From NCBI GenBank assembly GCA_021796905.1, contig JAKABK010000034.1, positions 1 through 10,278 on the forward strand: a stretch of 10,278 nucleotides of DNA, read 5' to 3'. The notes under the pieces are model-generated. The model had not been told where the DNA came from. It worked only from the letters and a program-made list of their open reading frames with translations, and did no database searches. The stretch is from Actinomycetes bacterium. GTDB lineage: Bacteria; Actinomycetota; Acidimicrobiia; Acidimicrobiales; Palsa-688. Every line of letters begins with the position of its first letter. Positions within the stretch are counted from its first letter, which is position 1. A program made the position numbers and the translations under genes. Below, one piece after another: positions 1 through 6,347 of the stretch.

Positions 1-1631
1 CCGTCCCCGCCCCCCCCGGCGGACCTGACGGTACTGCCGGCGGCTCCGGAGCGGAGCGGCAACTGCGCCCGATCGCGCACGTCCGGGGCTGGGGCCCCGA
101 ACCCGCCCTGGTGGAGCTCGCCGGGTGGGCGGCGTGGCGCTGGGCGGGAAGACGCCGGTCGTTCCTCCAGGCCGCCAGCCCCCCGAGAGCGGTGAGCGCC
201 CTGCCGGCGCCGGACCTGCGGGCGCCGGCTCCGCCGGCCGGTCCCGCGGACCTCCTCGAGGCGGTCGAGGCCGCCGCTTCGAGCTCCCCGGGGGTCCTCC
301 GCCTCCCCCCGGTCGCCGACCCGACCGTCGTGGTCGCGGCCGTCGCCCAGCGGGGACCGACCCTCGTGGTGGTCCCCTCCTCGGCCCGGGCGGCGGTCCT
401 GGCCTCCCGGTTACGGCGAGCCGGGGCGGGGGTGGCGCTGGTACCCGGGGACTGGCCGGGCGCTCGAGGCGGCGCCGGGGTGGTGGTCGGGGCGCGCGCG
501 GCGGCATGGGCGCCGTGCCCGGGGCTCGCTGCGGTGGTCGTGCTCGACGCCCACGACGAGGGGCTGGTCGAACAGCGGGCCCCGACCTGGTGGGCGTCGG
601 TGGTCGCCGCCGAGCGCGCCAGGCGGGCGGGGGTGCCCTGCGTCTGGGTCACCCCGGTCCCGACCCTGGACCTGCTCGCGTTGGCGGGCAACGCCCCGGC
701 GAGGCTGGCGGCGCCCAGGGAGCGGGCCGGTTGGGCGCCGATCGAGGTAGTCGACCGGACCCTCGACGATCCCCGCCTCGGGCTGTGGTCCGAACGGCTG
801 GCCCGGACGGTGCGCGAGGCCGGAAGGGTGGTCTGCGTGCTGAACCGGACCGGGCGGGCGCGCCTGCTCGCCTGCGCCTCGTGCCGAGCGCTCGCCCGCT
901 GCGAGCACTGCGGGGCGGCGGTCCTCCAGCCGGCCTCGCCGGAAGCTGCGGTGCTGCTCGCCTGCCCCCGTTGCGGGAGGAGCCGCCCGCCGGTCTGCCT
1001 CGCCTGCGGCTCGACCAGGCTCCGTCGGCTCGTCCCAGGCGTGACCCGCGCCCGGGAGGAGCTCAGCGCGCTCTGCGGGCGGCCGGTGGGTGAGGTGACC
1101 GCCGCCGGGGAGTCGGAAGCGGACGCACCGGTACTGATCGGGACCGAGGCGGTGCTGCACCGAGCGGAGCTGACCGGGGCGGTCGACGTCGTGGCATTCG
1201 TCGACTTCGACCAGGAGCTGCTCGCCCCCCGGGCCCGTTCGGGCGAGGAGGCCCTCGCCCTGCTCGCCAGGGCAGCGAGGCTGGTCAGGGGACACGGCCG
1301 CCACGGCCGGGTCCTGGTCCAGACCCGGGTCCCCGATCACGAAGTGCTCGACGCCGCGATCGCCGCCGACCCCGGACGCCTCAGCCGCATCGAGGACCCC
1401 CGGCGGCGGGCGCTGCGGCTCCCGCCGCACTCGGCGCTCGCGGTCCTGAGCGGCGCCGGCGCAGAGGTCCTCGCCGGCGCAGCCGCCTCCCCGGAGATCG
1501 AGGTCCTGCGTCCCGACCCGCAGAGGAGCATCCTGCGCGCCCCGACCGCCGAAGTGCTCTGCGACGCCCTCGCCGGCCTCCGGAGACCTCCGGGCCGGCT
1601 GCGGATCGAGGTCGACCCGGTACGGTTCTGA
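1..1631 (+). CDS. priA: PriA-like primosomal protein N', actinobacterial ATPase-deficient type (5' truncated by window)
   Basis: This is the C-terminal 542 codons of a replication-restart PriA homologue. The reading frame is open from base 3, and the text before the first possible GTG (111) already reads as PriA-like sequence, so the start lies upstream of the window. Eight cysteines between 873 and 1007 form four CxxC pairs (CASC, CEHC, CPRC, CLAC), matching the two zinc sites of PriA, and they follow an LNRTGRARLL stretch like PriA's LNRRGYAPLL. The helicase motifs are degenerate. No Walker A lysine loop is visible, the DEEH box reads DAHDE, and the AGRAGR arginine motif reads VRGHGR. Family knowledge: actinobacterial PriA proteins commonly lack ATPase motifs and are thought to act as DNA/primosome binders rather than helicases. 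The product would act in the cytoplasm at stalled forks. It ends with TGA at 1629-1631, 177 bases before the next gene, and is probably functionally unrelated to the rest of the window. Confidence 0.9.
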   Translation, partial: VPAPPGGPDGTAGGSGAERQLRPIAHVRGWGPEPALVELAGWAAWRWAGRRRSFLQAASPPRAVSALPAPDLRAPAPPAGPADLLEAVEAAASSSPGVLRLPPVADPTVVVAAVAQRGPTLVVVPSSARAAVLASRLRRAGAGVALVPGDWPGARGGAGVVVGARAAAWAPCPGLAAVVVLDAHDEGLVEQRAPTWWASVVAAERARRAGVPCVWVTPVPTLDLLALAGNAPARLAAPRERAGWAPIEVVDRTLDDPRLGLWSERLARTVREAGRVVCVLNRTGRARLLACASCRALARCEHCGAAVLQPASPEAAVLLACPRCGRSRPPVCLACGSTRLRRLVPGVTRAREELSALCGRPVGEVTAAGESEADAPVLIGTEAVLHRAELTGAVDVVAFVDFDQELLAPRARSGEEALALLARAARLVRGHGRHGRVLVQTRVPDHEVLDAAIAADPGRLSRIEDPRRRALRLPPHSALAVLSGAGAEVLAGAAASPEIEVLRPDPQRSILRAPTAEVLCDALAGLRRPPGRLRIEVDPVRF

Positions 1632-1711
1632 TCCGACCCGCCCGCCCGAGCGCCTCGGCGGTGGGCGCCCCACGGCCTCGGGTGCCGGTCGGTCCGTACC
1701 GGCGAGAGGAT

Positions 1712-1741
1712 GTCCACTCCTGGTGGACGAAGACGCCACCA
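1712..1741. promoter_or_regulatory. Overlapping inverted repeats upstream of the binding-protein gene
   Basis: Two inverted repeats share bases and exclude each other. GTCCAC (1712-1717) pairs perfectly with GTGGAC (1723-1728) across a 5-base spacer. TGGTGG (1721-1726) pairs with CCACCA (1736-1741) across 9 bases. They sit just upstream of the candidate -10 box at 1760, where an operator would be expected. As DNA this could be a regulator site. As RNA it would matter only if transcription starts further upstream. Short GC-rich repeats arise easily by chance, so the function is only inferred. Confidence 0.3.
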
Positions 1742-1756
1742 CAGTTGGCGGCGGCT

Positions 1757-1765
1757 TGTTATCAT
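1757..1765 (+). promoter_or_regulatory. Candidate extended -10 promoter for the binding-protein gene
   Basis: TGTTATCAT contains TATCAT (1760-1765, one mismatch to TATAAT) directly preceded by TGn, the extended -10 signature. No convincing -35 box is visible at 17-18 bases upstream; extended -10 promoters often need none. The predicted start would be near 1771-1773, leaving a leader of about 37 bases before the ATG at 1809. This is one of the few AT-rich spots in a very GC-rich region, which adds some weight. Confidence 0.45.
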
Positions 1766-1770
1766 CTGCG

Positions 1771-1798
1771 CCTCGGCCCCACCCGGGGCCTCCTGAGG
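1771..1798 (+). promoter_or_regulatory. Leader hairpin abutting the ribosome binding site of the binding-protein gene
   Basis: GGCCCC (1775-1780) pairs perfectly with GGGGCC (1785-1790) around an ACCC loop. An outer CCTC (1771-1774) can pair with GAGG (1795-1798), bulging out TCCT. The outer arm overlaps the beginning of the purine-rich ribosome binding site GGGGGAGG (1797-1804), while its 3' half stays free. If transcription starts near 1771, the hairpin lies at the extreme 5' end of the mRNA, where it could stabilise the message or tune translation. The pairing is seen; the role is inferred. Confidence 0.4.
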
Positions 1799-1808
1799 GG
1801 GAGGCACG

Positions 1809-3539
1809 ATGGACATCGACCACGGACGGCTCGACCCGCTGCGGCGGGGCCGGGGCCCGATCCAGGAGCACGTGATCGACGAGCTGGTCGCGGGGCGCTT
1901 GTCGCGTCGTGAGTTCCTCAGCCGGGCGACCAAGGTCGGGATCGGGATCCCGGCCGCGACCGCGATCCTCGCGGCTTGCGGGACCAGCACCCACAGCGCC
2001 GCCTCGCACCCCAGCTCCACCGCCCCCGCGTCGTCGTCGACCGCCAAAGCGGCCGGCAAGGCGACCGGCAAGGCCGGGGCGACGATCCGGGCCGGCCAGG
2101 CGGTCCCCTCCGGAGCGATCAACCCGCTGATAGTCAACGACCAGGGGGGCCTAGAGACCCTCGACATCGTCGGGGAGTGGCTGACCTTCTGCGACGAGAA
2201 GCTGGTGCACCGCCCTCAGCTCGCGACGAGCTGGAAACCCAACGCCGATGCCACCGCGTGGGACTTCACGATCCGTCAGGGAGTGAAGTTCGCCGACGGT
2301 ACCCCGCTCACCGTCGACGACGTCGTCTACACGATGAAGCAGCAGGCCGACCCCAAGGTCGGGGTCAACGCGGCATCGGTGTTCGGCGGGACGCTCACCT
2401 CGGCGGGTGTCGAGAAGCTCGACGACACGACCGTGCGCTTCAACCTCGAAGCCGCCGACGGGTCCTTCACCGACGCCGTGTCCCAGACCAACTACAACGT
2501 GATGATCGTCCCGAACAACTACGACTTCACGAAGTTCGAGAGCGAGTTCCCCGGCACCGGCAAGTTCATGATGAAGAGCTACACCAGGAACGTCGGCGGA
2601 ACCTTCGTTCGCAACCCCCACTACTGGGGCACCCCGGCGCTCCCCGCCGAGATCCAGCTCACCTACTTCTCCGACGAAGGGGCGATGACCTCGGCGCTCG
2701 AGGCGGGGAGCATCGACTGCGACGACCTGTTCACGGTCTCGGGCAGCCCCCAGCTGCTCACCGGCAACTTCAACGTCCTGGCCCTCAAGTCGTCGCTCCA
2801 GCGTCAGCTATCGATGCGTTGCGACACCGGGCCGTTCACCAACAAGCTGGTCCGTCAGGCGATGGCCCTCACCCTCAACCGCCCCGAGATCGTCCAAGCG
2901 CTGTTCAAGGGCTATGCGGTGGTCGGCAACGACAACCCCTTCGCGCCGGTGTTCCCGATGTACAACCCGAGCGTCCCCCAACGGGTCCAGGACATCTCCC
3001 GGGCCAAGAAGCTGATGGCGCAGGCCGGCGCCTCCCGCGGGTTCAGTTGCCAACTGGCGACCGAGCAGTTCGAGGAGATCCCCCAGTTCGCCCAGATCAT
3101 CAAGCAGTCGGCAGCCCAGATCGGTATAGACATCAAACTGTCGATCACCAGCCAGACCCAGTACTACGGGGCGGGGGTCTTCGGGCAGTCGCCCTGGCTC
3201 GACGCCACGATGAGCCTGGTCGACTACGGCGCCCGTGGCGTGCCCAACGTCTACCTCGAAGCCCCGCTGCAGACGATCAACGCCAAGACCGGCCAAGGCA
3301 GCTGGAACGCCGCCCATTTCAACGACCCGGCCTACGACACCCTCTCCAAGCAGTACGTAGCCGCCACCGACCTCACCACCCAACGCAAGCTCGCCGGCCA
3401 GATCGAGACCCTGCTGCTCGACGAGACACCGATCATCTGGGCCTACTTCTTCGACGGGCTCACCGCCCAGGCGAAGAACGTGAACGGCATCTACCCGACG
3501 CCGCTCGGGATCTTCTACTACAACATGACCAAGTCCTGA
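1809..3539 (+). CDS. ABC transporter substrate-binding lipoprotein, family 5 (peptide/nickel/opine class), Tat-exported
   Basis: This 576-residue extracytoplasmic solute-binding protein captures the ligand for an ABC importer. It begins with a 31-residue cytoplasmic extension, then a twin-arginine motif SRREFL (32-37), a short hydrophobic stretch and a lipobox LAAC with the lipidated Cys57. This suggests export in folded form by Tat and anchoring to the outer face of the membrane. Residues 58-95 are a Ser/Thr/Ala/Lys-rich tether. The SBP_bac_5 core follows, with the typical WDFTIRQGVKFADGTPLTVD block (151-170) and NPHYWG (269-274) followed by an ALEAGSID segment (296-303). The ATG at 1809 is supported by the strong ribosome binding site GGGGGAGG (1797-1804). 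The gene has no permease partner immediately downstream; the matching permeases and ATPase start about 2.8 kb away at 6348. Family-5 proteins bind peptides, glutathione, nickel chelates and other ligands, so the substrate cannot be named from sequence. Confidence in the family is high, in the ligand low. Confidence 0.93.
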   Translation: MDIDHGRLDPLRRGRGPIQEHVIDELVAGRLSRREFLSRATKVGIGIPAATAILAACGTSTHSAASHPSSTAPASSSTAKAAGKATGKAGATIRAGQAVPSGAINPLIVNDQGGLETLDIVGEWLTFCDEKLVHRPQLATSWKPNADATAWDFTIRQGVKFADGTPLTVDDVVYTMKQQADPKVGVNAASVFGGTLTSAGVEKLDDTTVRFNLEAADGSFTDAVSQTNYNVMIVPNNYDFTKFESEFPGTGKFMMKSYTRNVGGTFVRNPHYWGTPALPAEIQLTYFSDEGAMTSALEAGSIDCDDLFTVSGSPQLLTGNFNVLALKSSLQRQLSMRCDTGPFTNKLVRQAMALTLNRPEIVQALFKGYAVVGNDNPFAPVFPMYNPSVPQRVQDISRAKKLMAQAGASRGFSCQLATEQFEEIPQFAQIIKQSAAQIGIDIKLSITSQTQYYGAGVFGQSPWLDATMSLVDYGARGVPNVYLEAPLQTINAKTGQGSWNAAHFNDPAYDTLSKQYVAATDLTTQRKLAGQIETLLLDETPIIWAYFFDGLTAQAKNVNGIYPTPLGIFYYNMTKS

Positions 3540-3552
3540 GGCCCTCCGGTCA

Positions 3553-3590
3553 CCACCGGGGCCGGCGCGGGGCGCAACGGTCCCCGGTGG
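3553..3590 (+). terminator. Strong stem-loop after the binding-protein gene (terminator or 3' stabiliser)
   Basis: CCACCGGGGCCG (3553-3564) pairs with CGG, a bulged T, then CCCCGGTGG (3578-3590). The stem is 12 base pairs around a 13-base loop, starting 14 bases after the stop codon. No T-run follows, so it is not a classical intrinsic terminator. High-GC actinobacteria often have such U-less hairpins downstream of genes. It could end transcription or protect the 3' end, allowing more binding protein than downstream product. I see no clear promoter for the next gene in 3591-3661, so read-through is likely at some level. Confidence 0.5.
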
Positions 3591-3661
3591 GGTCGCCGGG
3601 CGGTCGGTCGCGGGAGGGGCGCGGCCGGAGCGGGTAGCACACGACTGGGAAGCGGAGGTAG

Positions 3662-4711
3662 ATGCGAGTGCCGACAGGTCTGCGGTCCCCCTCGGACGAC
3701 CGATCGGTGCGCCACGACCCGGGCAGGCGCGGTGCCGGTCCCGGAGCGCTCCAGGCGGAGGTGGGGGTCGTGCTCTCCGAGGCGCTCCCCGGTGTCGGTG
3801 ACCGGGTGCTCAGCTCCCGGGAACTTGCGTGCGCCGGCTCGGTGGTGGTCTCCCGCCGTGACCTCTGGGGGGACCTCGTCCCCCCAGAACGCCACCATCG
3901 CTGGCACGCCCTGCTGCACCGGAGGGACAACTACGACGTGTGGCTCCTCGCGTGGGACCCGGGGCACCAGACCGACTGGCACGACCACGGCGGCTCGAGC
4001 GGGTGCTTCGTGGTGGCGAGCGGCCGCCTGGTCGAGCAGTACCGACGAGCGCGCAGCGGTCGCGCCGGGTCGCGTTCGGTGCGCCCGGGCTCCCCGGTCA
4101 GTTTCGGCCCGGCTCACGTGCACAACGTGACCCACGGGGAGGGCTCGCCGGCCCTCAGCGTCCATGTGTACTCACCAGCGTTGACGGCAATGACCTATTA
4201 CCGTCCGACGAGCTACGGTTTCGGTGCGGTCGAGACGGTAGCGGTCGACTCGCCGCATGGGACCCGCGACTCGCCCCAGGTGACCGGGGACTCGGGTGGC
4301 GGCAGGGGAGGTGGGCTCGCAGGGGCCGCCCGGTTGGCGATCGACGATCTGCTGGCCGGTGCCAGGCGGGACCTGCAGCGCCGGCCGTCGCCACGCGAAG
4401 CGGTCGAGGCGGTGGCCGCCGGGGCGGTGCTCGTGGACCTGCGCCCCTCCGAGGAGCGGGCAGCCGAAGGCGAGATCCCCGGGGCGCTCGCCATCGGGCG
4501 CAACGTCCTCGAATGGAGGCTCGACCCGCTGAGCGACCATCGGATCCCGGGCCTCGCCAGCTACGACGCCGAGATCATCCTCGTGTGCAGCGATGGTTAC
4601 GCGTCCAGCCTGGCCGCCGTGACGCTGAGGCGCATGGGCTTGGCCCGGGTGACCGACCTCGACGGGGGCTACCACGCGTGGAGGGCGGCGGGACTGCCGA
4701 CCACGGCCTGA
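3662..4711 (+). CDS. Cysteine dioxygenase-like cupin fused to a C-terminal rhodanese domain
   Basis: This is a 349-residue two-domain protein, probably cytoplasmic. Residues about 45-185 are a thiol-dioxygenase cupin: HDHGGSSG (107-114) supplies iron ligands His107 and His109, HVHNV supplies the third ligand (probably His154), and SVHVYSP contains the Ser166-His168-Tyr170 triad of cysteine dioxygenase. A Gly/Pro/Asp-rich linker (about 197-222) leads to a rhodanese domain (about 243-347) with VDLRP (258-262), GEIPGAL (270-276), active-site Cys309 in CSDGYAS, and the closing DLDGGYHAW (332-340). Known chemistry: cysteine dioxygenase converts cysteine to cysteine sulfinate with O2 and Fe(II); rhodaneses move sulfane sulfur through a persulfide. 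The fusion may couple persulfide handling to thiol oxidation. The substrate-side Arg seen in mammalian cysteine dioxygenase is not obvious here, so another thiol is possible. The start is uncertain: GGAGG (3654-3658) is only 3 bases from ATG 3662 but 9 bases from an in-frame GTG at 3668, which is better spaced. Confidence 0.85.
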   Translation: MRVPTGLRSPSDDRSVRHDPGRRGAGPGALQAEVGVVLSEALPGVGDRVLSSRELACAGSVVVSRRDLWGDLVPPERHHRWHALLHRRDNYDVWLLAWDPGHQTDWHDHGGSSGCFVVASGRLVEQYRRARSGRAGSRSVRPGSPVSFGPAHVHNVTHGEGSPALSVHVYSPALTAMTYYRPTSYGFGAVETVAVDSPHGTRDSPQVTGDSGGGRGGGLAGAARLAIDDLLAGARRDLQRRPSPREAVEAVAAGAVLVDLRPSEERAAEGEIPGALAIGRNVLEWRLDPLSDHRIPGLASYDAEIILVCSDGYASSLAAVTLRRMGLARVTDLDGGYHAWRAAGLPTTA

Positions 4712-4749
4712 GCTCGAGCGGGTCGGGGTCGCGCCGGCGCCCGTCGAGC
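4712..4749. terminator. Hairpin between convergent genes, likely bidirectional terminator
   Basis: GCTCGA (4712-4717), a bulged G, and CGGG (4719-4722) pair with CCCG (4740-4743) and TCGAGC (4744-4749). This gives ten base pairs around a 17-base loop, beginning at the base after the dioxygenase-rhodanese stop codon and ending 17 bases before the lyase stop on the other strand. The position in a 55-base convergent gap fits a shared terminator. No T-run is present on either side. Confidence 0.45.
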
Positions 4750-4766
4750 AAGCGGCGGCTGTCGGC

Positions 4767-6245
4767 TCAGGTGGGGGCCGGTGCGGAGGCGAGGAGCGCT
4801 CCGGTGCCGAGCTCGGCCGCCCGCCCGAAGGCGTCGGTCAGGGCGCCGACCTCCTCGCCGAGGTCCCGGCGGTCGGGTCCGTCAGCTGGCGGCACGTAGC
4901 GGCGGACCGCGGCGAGAAGGGCTGCGAGCGGCGGGGCCGGCTGGCGACGGTCGACCCACAACGCCCGGCTGGCGCTCACAGCGAGCGATGCCAGGCACGC
5001 GTCGAGGCACCACGCGACGCGCAGGTGACGGGCGTAGGACAAGAAGGTGGGTGAGGCGACGTCGTTCTGCCCGCTGAAACCGCCGCTCTCGCTCATCGGG
5101 AGGAACGTCCGGGCCGCTTCGTGACGGGCCTCTTCGCCGAAGCCGGTCTGGACCAGGGTCAGCAGGTGGGTCGGTGCCCCGTCGTCGCCGGCGAGGTGGT
5201 GGGGGAGCAGCGAGACGGGGCCGTCGTGGAGCTTCATGGTGTGGCGCTCGGCCAGGGCGCACAGGTCCGCCCAGGCACCCGAGACCCCGTCGATGGCAGG
5301 GTAGGCGCTCGCGTTGTGGTAGCCACCGGTGGAGAAGATCCGACCCTGCGGGTGCTCGGTGTCGGGCGGCAGGTACACCGGGTTGTCGGTGACCGAGCGG
5401 AGCGCGATGGCCGCCACTTCCTCGACCGTGGCGACGCAGCGGTGGGCCTGGCCGAGGACCCGGGGAAGGATCCGCCAGCTGACCGGTGCCTGGAAGGGCC
5501 GGCGCCCCTCGACCGACGCGCCCGCCAGCAACGACGAGAACATCTCCAGGGCAGCGGTCTCGTGCGGATCCCCCCACAGCTCCCGCAGCGCCGGGTCGTA
5601 CGCCTCGAGTGGAGCGGCGATCGCTTCCACCGACAGGGCGAAGACCGCCCCCGCAAGGCGGAGCCGGTTGCCGGAGCGGAGGGCGACCTCGGCGGCGAGG
5701 GCCGCCGAGCACGGGGAGCCGTTGATCAACGCCATCGGCTCGCCCTCCTCCCACTCGGCGGGGTCGAGCCCGGCGGTGATCCGCATCAACGGGACGATCT
5801 CCCCGGCGAAGACCTCGCCGGCGAGCGGAACCCTCGGTAGCGGCCGCTCGAGGAGGCCGGCGACCGCTTCGGCGACGAGCGGCCGGCACTTCGCGTGACC
5901 GTCGAGCAGGTTCGCGAGGCGGGCGAAGATGATCCCGCGCACAGCGCTCGTCGCGAGCTGACCACCCCCGAAGCTCGCGGACCGCTGGTGGGCGGCCGCG
6001 AAGCGCCGGGCCGCGTCCCGCTGGTCCTCGGGCGGGATCGGGACCCGGGCACCTTCGCCGGCGTGGCTGGTCACCCCGTAGATGAACCTGGTCCGGTCGG
6101 CCTCCAGCAGCGCGATGAACGCCGCCCGTGACCGCTCCATCGACCGGCGGGCGCTCGGGCCGATCTCCACACCCTCCCCGCCGAGACTGACCCTGCGGTA
6201 GTTGGAGAGGCTGAGATCGGCCCTCGAGTCGACCAGGACCGTCAT
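4767..6245 (-). CDS. HAL/PAL-fold aromatic amino acid lyase homologue lacking the MIO-forming Ala-Ser-Gly
   Basis: The 492-residue protein follows the histidine/phenylalanine ammonia-lyase family from end to end, near the usual 500-residue bacterial length. Recognisable blocks are IYGVTS (55-60, cf. YGVNTG), the region leading to VFAGEIVPL (145-153, cf. VGASGDLAPL), ALINGSP (172-178, cf. LINGT), VSWRILPRVLG (255-265, cf. YSLRCQPQVMG), SVTDNPV (284-290) and STGGYHN (305-311, cf. SGGNFHG). Aligning the second block places Phe146-Ala147-Gly148 on the Ala-Ser-Gly that cyclises to the MIO electrophile. Without the serine, MIO should not form. The family Tyr in YSLR is also Val255, and the QEDH block reads QNDV (393-396), whereas Tyr56, Asn175 and Arg258 remain. 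The fold is therefore supported, but a standard ammonia-lyase activity is doubtful; it may be a different lyase, isomerase or binding protein. The start is ATG at 6245 with no Shine-Dalgarno, consistent with leaderless expression. The gene lies between the binding-protein/dioxygenase genes and the divergent transporter operon. Confidence 0.85.
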   Translation of the reverse strand: MTVLVDSRADLSLSNYRRVSLGGEGVEIGPSARRSMERSRAAFIALLEADRTRFIYGVTSHAGEGARVPIPPEDQRDAARRFAAAHQRSASFGGGQLATSAVRGIIFARLANLLDGHAKCRPLVAEAVAGLLERPLPRVPLAGEVFAGEIVPLMRITAGLDPAEWEEGEPMALINGSPCSAALAAEVALRSGNRLRLAGAVFALSVEAIAAPLEAYDPALRELWGDPHETAALEMFSSLLAGASVEGRRPFQAPVSWRILPRVLGQAHRCVATVEEVAAIALRSVTDNPVYLPPDTEHPQGRIFSTGGYHNASAYPAIDGVSGAWADLCALAERHTMKLHDGPVSLLPHHLAGDDGAPTHLLTLVQTGFGEEARHEAARTFLPMSESGGFSGQNDVASPTFLSYARHLRVAWCLDACLASLAVSASRALWVDRRQPAPPLAALLAAVRRYVPPADGPDRRDLGEEVGALTDAFGRAAELGTGALLASAPAPT

Positions 6246-6252
6246 GACGGGC

Positions 6253-6258
6253 AGCGTA
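6253..6258 (-). promoter_or_regulatory. Candidate -10 box (TACGCT) for a leaderless lyase transcript
   Basis: On the minus strand TACGCT, fitting the actinobacterial TAnnnT pattern, ends 7 bases before the ATG of the lyase-like gene. Initiation at the usual distance would fall on or next to the start codon, giving a leaderless mRNA. This agrees with the absence of any purine-rich ribosome binding site there. No good -35 box is visible. Confidence 0.4.
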
Positions 6259-6307
6259 GCGTCGAGCGCCCGCCGGCAGCGGGGTCGTGTTGCGCGACTA
6301 CGCTACG
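6255..6307. repeat. 8-bp inverted repeat spanning the divergent promoter region
   Basis: CGTAGCGT (6255-6262) and ACGCTACG (6300-6307) are perfect reverse complements, 37 bases apart, in the 102-base gap between the divergent lyase and permease genes. Each arm overlaps a TACGCT box facing outward: minus strand 6253-6258, and plus strand 6299-6304, the latter 43 bases before the permease TTG. The arms could be paired regulator half-sites or simply two similar -10 elements. A spacing of 45 bases centre to centre is about four helical turns, compatible with a looped or cooperative dimer site. Function is inferred. Confidence 0.35.
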
Positions 6308-6347
6308 GCGCGCATCGTTCCGCCCCGGGGGTACCAGGAGGGCCGTA

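Noticed and set aside
111..1631. GTG at 111 as the start of the first gene
   Set aside because: The same frame is open back to base 3, and the residues before 111 continue the PriA pattern, so the gene enters the window already under way.
1650..1668. Short inverted repeat GCGCC/GGCGC after priA as a terminator
   Set aside because: Only five base pairs, with no T-run; expected by chance at this GC content.
1661..1912. 83-codon plus-strand frame in the priA-binding protein gap
   Set aside because: It has no ribosome binding site, runs into the binding-protein gene in another frame and has low-complexity composition.
411..2009. 532-codon open frame on the minus strand
   Set aside because: It lies opposite priA and the start of the binding-protein gene, is rich in Arg/Gly/Pro/Asp, has no recognisable motifs, and is typical of antisense frames in GC-rich DNA.
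4181..4201. TTGACG followed by an AT-rich stretch as a promoter inside the dioxygenase gene
   Set aside because: No -10-like box occurs at 16-19 bases from it, and it lies in well-conserved coding sequence.
5069..5077. Phe390-Ser391-Gly392 in the lyase-like protein as an alternative MIO triad
   Set aside because: It falls in the region matching the family's C-terminal SANQEDH block, far from the helix-end position where MIO forms.
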